NCBI GenBank assembly: GCA_035280025.1
Contig: DATEGT010000081.1
Span: 1-9,430 of the forward strand
Source of the DNA: VBDM01 sp035280025
GTDB taxonomy: Bacteria > Pseudomonadota > Gammaproteobacteria > Burkholderiales > SG8-39
Length of the DNA stretch: 9,430 bases
Direction of reading: 5' to 3'
Position 1 is the first letter of the stretch, and each line of letters opens with the position of its first letter. Of the stretch, positions 6,274-9,430 are shown piece after piece. The notes beneath the pieces are model-generated. The model saw nothing but the letters and a program-made list of their open reading frames with translations. It did no database searches and had not been told where the DNA came from. The position numbers and the translations under genes are program-made.

Positions 6274-8240
6274 ATCGTCCCGCAGGCGCAGGCCTCCCAC
6301 GGGCGTCCGTCGGCGATGAGCTCCGGCTGCGACAGCGCGCGCGCCATTCTCTGCGCCTCGGCCGCCGCGCTCTTGTAGTACTCCCCGTAGAGGTGGACCG
6401 GCAGCCAGTCCTGCGCGACCGGCGGCAGCGGCGGCGAAAGCCGCGAGAACGGGCCCTCGCCGTAGACCACCTTGCCGCCGACCACGGTCAGCACCGACTC
6501 GATGTCCTTGATCTGATCGACCGGCACGCTGAAGTAGTCGGCCGAAAGCACGGCGAAATCCGCGAACCTCCCGGCCTCGAGCGTGCCTTTCTTGCCCTCC
6601 TCGCCCGAAATCCACGCGCTGCCCGAGGTATACAGCCGCAGCGCCTCGGTGCGGTCGAGCAGGTTCCGGTCGCCCTGCAGCTTCGCTCCGCCGAGCGTCT
6701 TCCCCGTGACCAGCCAATGCAGCCCGATCCAGGGATTGTAGCTGGTCGCGCGGTTGGCGTCGGTGCCGCAGGCGAGCGGTATGCCCATTTCGCGGATGCG
6801 CGCGATCGGAGGAGCGTCGGCCGCGGCCTGCGCCCCGTATTTCTTGAGGAAGGCCTCGCCGTCGAGCGACATGCGGTTCTGGATGTCGATCGAGCCGCCC
6901 AGCGCGGCGAGCCGCTCGAGCGTCCTCGGCTGCAGCGTCTCGCAGTGGTCCAGCCCCCAGCGCAGCCCTTTCAGCGGCCTTTCGCGATTGACCTGCTCGA
7001 GCACGTCGAGCACGCGGCTCGCGGTCGCGTCGAAGCTGGTGTGCTGCCGGAACGGCCAGCCCTGCCCGACGATGAAATCGACCACCGCGGTGAAGTTCTT
7101 CTCCATCACGCCCGGCGGCGGCACCGTGTAATCCTTGGCAAAGTTCGCGACGTCGCCCGCCTGGTAGAGGATGTACTCGCCGGTGCCGATCATGCGGTAG
7201 TAGTCGTTGCCCTGTCCGTACTTCACCAGCTTCGACCACGCCGTGTAGTTGGCGAGCTCCTTCCCCGGCGCCTGCGCGAACAGGGTGTAGCCGATGCGCA
7301 GCGTCATCTGGCGGTCGGCGGCGAGCTTGGCGATCGCGGCGTAGTTGTCCGGATAGTTCTGCCCGCCGCCGCCCGCGTCGATCACGCTGGTCACGCCGAA
7401 GCGGTTGTGCTCGCGCATGAAGTGGCGCGTGGAGAGAATCTGGTCCTCGGGGGAGAGCCGCGGGATGCGCAGCCACACCGAGACCAGGCTCGCCAGGCTG
7501 GTCGTCGACATCACCAGCCCCGTGGGATTCCCCGAGGCATCGCGGTCGATCGCCCCGCCGAACATGTTGGGCGTGTCCTTGTTCCACCCGAGAGCGCGGA
7601 TCGCGGCGCGATTCAGCCACGCGCGATCGTAGAGATGCATGATCATGCACGGCGTGTCGCCGGTCGCGGCGTTGATCTCGTCGAGCGTGGGATAGCGCTG
7701 CTCGGCGAACTGCGCCCAGGTCCAGCCGCCGATCACCTGAACCCAGTGCGGCGGCGGCGTGCGCCGCGCCTGGTCGCGCACGCGGCGCATGCCCTCGGCG
7801 AGCGAGGGCACGCCGTCCCAGCGCACTTCGTTCGTGTAGGTCAGCCCGCCCCGGATGAAATGCGTGTGCCCGTCGTTGAGCCCCGGAACGACGGCCCGCC
7901 CGCCCGCGTCGATCACCCGCGTGGCGGGTCCGCGCAGCTTCTCGACGTCGGCCGCGGCGCCGATCGCCGCGATCTCGCCGCCGCGGACGGCGAGGGCGCT
8001 CGCCGTCGGCGCGCGCGGATTGAGCGTCGCGATCTTCGCGTTCGTGACGATGATGTCCGCCGGCCCCGCCGCCGGCCCCGCAGGCGCGGTCTCGCAGCCG
8101 GCGAGGAACAGCCCGGCGATTCCCGCGGTCGCCGCGCTCTCCTTCAGGAATTCACGCCGGCCGAAATTGAAGGCGTTCTTCGTCGCTCCGCCGGAGCACG
8201 CGGGATGCGCGCACGCAAGGCTTCCGCATTGATTCGACAT
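6270..8240 (-). CDS. Tat-exported YtcJ-like amidohydrolase, probable lipoprotein
   Basis: This is a 656-residue metal-dependent amidohydrolase of the YtcJ/amidohydrolase-3 group, which hydrolyses C-N bonds such as in N-substituted amides; the substrate is unknown. Metal-site candidates are His125-x-His127 (GLNDGHTHF), His400, His432 (LDHCE) and Asp494 (CGTDANR). The beta-sandwich part is split between about 62-118 and the C-terminus (EAGRFADFAVL). The N-terminus carries a Tat motif GRREFLK (27-33), a hydrophobic stretch and lipobox LAGC with Cys49, so a lipid-anchored envelope location is likely. Before the Tat motif is an unusual leader with Cys5, Cys10 and Cys15, and the C-terminus ends CACGTI. 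GAGGGG lies just upstream of the ATG at 8240. It lies 78 bp after the dienelactone hydrolase gene on the same strand. Confidence 0.92.
   Translation of the reverse strand: MSNQCGSLACAHPACSGGATKNAFNFGRREFLKESAATAGIAGLFLAGCETAPAGPAAGPADIIVTNAKIATLNPRAPTASALAVRGGEIAAIGAAADVEKLRGPATRVIDAGGRAVVPGLNDGHTHFIRGGLTYTNEVRWDGVPSLAEGMRRVRDQARRTPPPHWVQVIGGWTWAQFAEQRYPTLDEINAATGDTPCMIMHLYDRAWLNRAAIRALGWNKDTPNMFGGAIDRDASGNPTGLVMSTTSLASLVSVWLRIPRLSPEDQILSTRHFMREHNRFGVTSVIDAGGGGQNYPDNYAAIAKLAADRQMTLRIGYTLFAQAPGKELANYTAWSKLVKYGQGNDYYRMIGTGEYILYQAGDVANFAKDYTVPPPGVMEKNFTAVVDFIVGQGWPFRQHTSFDATASRVLDVLEQVNRERPLKGLRWGLDHCETLQPRTLERLAALGGSIDIQNRMSLDGEAFLKKYGAQAAADAPPIARIREMGIPLACGTDANRATSYNPWIGLHWLVTGKTLGGAKLQGDRNLLDRTEALRLYTSGSAWISGEEGKKGTLEAGRFADFAVLSADYFSVPVDQIKDIESVLTVVGGKVVYGEGPFSRLSPPLPPVAQDWLPVHLYGEYYKSAAAEAQRMARALSQPELIADGRPWEACACGTI
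8059..8082. repeat. Two-copy 12-bp tandem repeat in the amidohydrolase linker
   Basis: GCCGGCCCCGCC is repeated twice, at 8059-8070 and 8071-8082, with one mismatch in the last base. It encodes the Ala-Gly-Pro-rich spacer just after the lipobox Cys49, between the membrane anchor and the catalytic domain. In-frame repeats of this kind could change linker length by slippage without breaking the gene. Confidence 0.5.
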
Positions 8241-8271
8241 GTTCCCCTCTCTCGCGATTTTCTCCGCGAAA

Positions 8272-8277
8272 ACTATA
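8272..8277 (-). promoter_or_regulatory. Possible -10 box for the amidohydrolase
   Basis: TATAGT on the minus strand lies about 32 bp before the amidohydrolase ATG, in a short AT-rich patch. No convincing -35 hexamer is seen at 16-18 bp. It would give this gene its own transcript in addition to read-through from the hydrolase upstream. This is weak evidence. Confidence 0.25.
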
Positions 8278-8299
8278 CACCGTGGGGCGGTCGATTTGG

Positions 8300-8317
8300 C
8301 GTGGGCGGGAGCCCACG
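8300..8317 (-). terminator. Hairpin just after the dienelactone hydrolase stop
   Basis: CGTGGGC (8300-8306) and GCCCACG (8311-8317) form a perfect 7-bp stem with a four-base loop, one base beyond the stop codon of the upstream gene. No U-tract follows in the transcript, so it may only weaken read-through or protect the 3' end of the upstream message. Confidence 0.4.
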
Positions 8318-8318
8318 A

Positions 8319-9215
8319 TCATGCCAGATACCTGCCGAACCAGGCGAGCGCCTCGCTCCACGCGGCTTTCGCCGCCTCGGCGTCGTAGCGCGGGCCCGAG
8401 TCGTTGTGGAAAGCGTGGTCGACGTTGGGATAGACGATCTTGCGAAAGGTCTTCCCGTTCCTGGCCATCGCGGCCTCGATCGCCGGAATGTTCCGGTTGA
8501 TGCGCTCGTCGCGCCCGGCATAGATGGCGAGGACCGCCGCGCGGATGCCGGGAACGTCCGCGTCGGGCACCGGCACCCCGTAGAAGGGGACCGCCGCGCG
8601 CAGCTCCGGCAATCCCGCGGCGACGCGCCAGGTCACCGCGCCGCCGAAGCAGAAGCCCACCATGCCGGCGCTATCGGAGCGCGCCGCCGGCTGGGAGCGC
8701 GCGTAGGCGAGCCCGCTCCTGAAGTCCTGAACGTGGCGCGCCGGCGGCGCCTTGCCGAGGATGTCGGGGATCGCGTCGTAGTCGTGCTTCTCCGTCCCGC
8801 CCTCCCGCGACAGCAGGTCCACCGCGAGCCCGACGTAGCCCGCCTTGGCGAGGCGCCGCGCCACGTCCTCGATGTGCCGCGTGAGGCCGCGGTTCTCGTG
8901 GCAGACGAGCACCACGGGAAAGAGCCCGGGTCTTGCCGGGCGTGCGAGATACCCGTCGAGTCGCGCGCCCTCGCCTGGGAACTCGGCGATGCCGGCGACG
9001 ATGTCGGGATCGTTCGGCGCCACCTGGGGCGGCGCGCTCGGCGGCGCCTTCGATGCGGCGGCCTTGCCGCCCTGGGCGCGCGCATCCAGGATCCGTGACG
9101 CGAGCGCGGCGCCGGCGACGCCGGCCACCGCCCGCAGCGCCTGCCGCCGCGAGAGCCTCCCCTCCTCGTAGTCCTCGACGGCCTCTTCCACCAGGTAGCG
9201 CTGCAGATCGTTCAT
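8319..9215 (-). CDS. Dienelactone hydrolase family protein with Tat signal
   Basis: This is a 298-residue alpha/beta hydrolase of the dienelactone hydrolase family, enzymes that hydrolyse cyclic esters such as dienelactone. The Cys-Asp-His triad is visible: Cys189 in GFCFGG, Asp236 in YAGRDERI and His267 in DHAFHND. Glu107 in CHENRGL matches the Glu that pairs with the nucleophile in the family. The N-terminus has a helical lead (MNDLQRYLVEEAVEDYEEGR), then SRRQALR (22-28) and an alanine-rich hydrophobic stretch ending near ARAQ: a twin-arginine signal. Classical dienelactone hydrolases are cytoplasmic and shorter; this exported, longer type is a known subgroup whose substrates are mostly untested. 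GAGGAGC (9231-9225) lies 9 nt before the ATG. It is probably transcribed with the amidohydrolase. Confidence 0.92.
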   Translation of the reverse strand: MNDLQRYLVEEAVEDYEEGRLSRRQALRAVAGVAGAALASRILDARAQGGKAAASKAPPSAPPQVAPNDPDIVAGIAEFPGEGARLDGYLARPARPGLFPVVLVCHENRGLTRHIEDVARRLAKAGYVGLAVDLLSREGGTEKHDYDAIPDILGKAPPARHVQDFRSGLAYARSQPAARSDSAGMVGFCFGGAVTWRVAAGLPELRAAVPFYGVPVPDADVPGIRAAVLAIYAGRDERINRNIPAIEAAMARNGKTFRKIVYPNVDHAFHNDSGPRYDAEAAKAAWSEALAWFGRYLA

Positions 9216-9247
9216 TTCACTCGTGCTCCTCGATCGGTCCGGCTCGC

Positions 9248-9291
9248 TTTCATATTAGAATACCGCGGCCTTTCGCGCATACTCGCGGCCT
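9248..9291. promoter_or_regulatory. AT-rich divergent promoter region with 8-bp direct repeats
   Basis: A short AT-rich island (9248-9262, containing CATATTAGAATA) stands out from the GC-rich surroundings between the dienelactone hydrolase start and the right-edge gene. On the minus strand it holds -10-like TAATAT, and on the plus strand TAGAAT. Just right of it CGCGGCCT occurs twice (9264-9271 and 9284-9291), 20 bp apart, or two helical turns. It probably contains the promoter(s) and perhaps a regulator site. Confidence 0.35.
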
Positions 9292-9299
9292 GACAAATC

Positions 9300-9430
9300 A
9301 TTTCGACGCAGCGCATCGCAAGGCTCTCCTCCCGGGTTCTCCTGATTCTCGCGGCGGCCTCTCTCCGCCCGGCGGCCGCGAGCAGCGATTTCCTCGCCGG
9401 CCTGGTCCGCAACGACAGCTCCGGCCTGGG
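9300..9430 (+). CDS. Start of an unidentified exported protein (3' partial, start codon unclear)
   Basis: From the TGA at 9291-9293 to the window end this frame is open, and 37 of the 43 codons from 9300 end in G or C, as in the real genes here. The translation has an Arg-containing lead (QRIARLSSR), a hydrophobic core (VLLILAAASL) and a likely cleavage site before SSDFLAGL: a signal peptide followed by the start of a mature periplasmic or outer-membrane protein. There is no ATG, GTG or TTG in frame. Candidate starts are ATT 9300, ATC 9297 or 9315, or CTG 9342, none with a good Shine-Dalgarno sequence. I do not recognise the family from so few residues. The start given is the first codon that keeps the whole signal-like segment. 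Confidence 0.45.
   Translation, partial: MSTQRIARLSSRVLLILAAASLRPAAASSDFLAGLVRNDSSGL

Noticed and set aside
6393..9098. A 901-codon open frame on the + strand across both exported hydrolase genes
   Set aside because: It is antisense to two genes with clear catalytic motifs and runs through their intergenic region. Its translation is low-complexity Arg/Ala/Gly/Pro-rich text with no recognisable domain, as expected opposite GC-rich coding sequence.
9212..9412. A 66-codon minus-strand frame ending in ATGA over the dienelactone hydrolase start
   Set aside because: The overlap resembles translational coupling, but the frame crosses the AT-rich promoter island, has no coding-like composition and lies opposite the signal-peptide-like frame of the right-edge gene. 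The hydrolase has its own Shine-Dalgarno sequence.
1..9430. Mobile element, phage, defence system, CRISPR or tRNA
   Set aside because: No integrase, transposase, terminal repeats, spaced direct-repeat array or cloverleaf sequence was seen, and composition is even across the window.

Overview
The window is high-GC proteobacterial chromosome, most likely from a betaproteobacterium of the Burkholderiales type. The reasons are an MltD-type lytic transglycosylase of the form common there, two tandem Bug/TctC-type solute-binding proteins (a family greatly expanded in that group), and GC-rich third codon positions throughout. The genus is inference. No rRNA, tRNA, CRISPR, integrase, transposase or phage gene is visible, and no stretch above 300 bases lacks a gene.

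Layout, left to right. (1) The 3' part of an MltD-like murein transglycosylase with two LysM domains (+) runs to 1132. (2) It converges with an AEC-family permease (-, 1157-2044). (3) After a 114-bp divergent intergenic region comes a four-gene + strand cluster: a LivK-type ABC substrate-binding protein (2159-3328), an SMP-30/gluconolactonase-like lactonase (3401-4324), and two Bug/TctC-type periplasmic binding proteins (4335-5294 and 5291-6259). The last three are nearly contiguous or overlapping and are probably co-translated. (4) This cluster converges, 10 bp apart, with two - strand genes: a Tat-exported YtcJ-like amidohydrolase with a lipobox (6270-8240) and, upstream of it, a Tat-exported dienelactone-hydrolase family protein (8319-9215). 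(5) The right edge holds the start of a + strand gene with a signal-peptide-like N-terminus but no canonical start codon.

How it may work together (inference): three periplasmic ligand-binding proteins, one cytoplasmic lactonase and two exported hydrolases suggest a locus for capturing and hydrolysing small organic acids, lactones or amides. The membrane parts of the ABC and TTT transporters are not in the window, so the binding proteins must use partners encoded elsewhere or act as sensors. All families are known. The more unusual points are the arrangement, the cysteine-rich ends of the amidohydrolase, the palindrome that contains both stop codons at the 6257-6272 convergence, the perfect -10 box inside an inverted repeat at 2059-2077, and the right-edge gene with no ordinary start. 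I did not find a clear case for a wholly new system.
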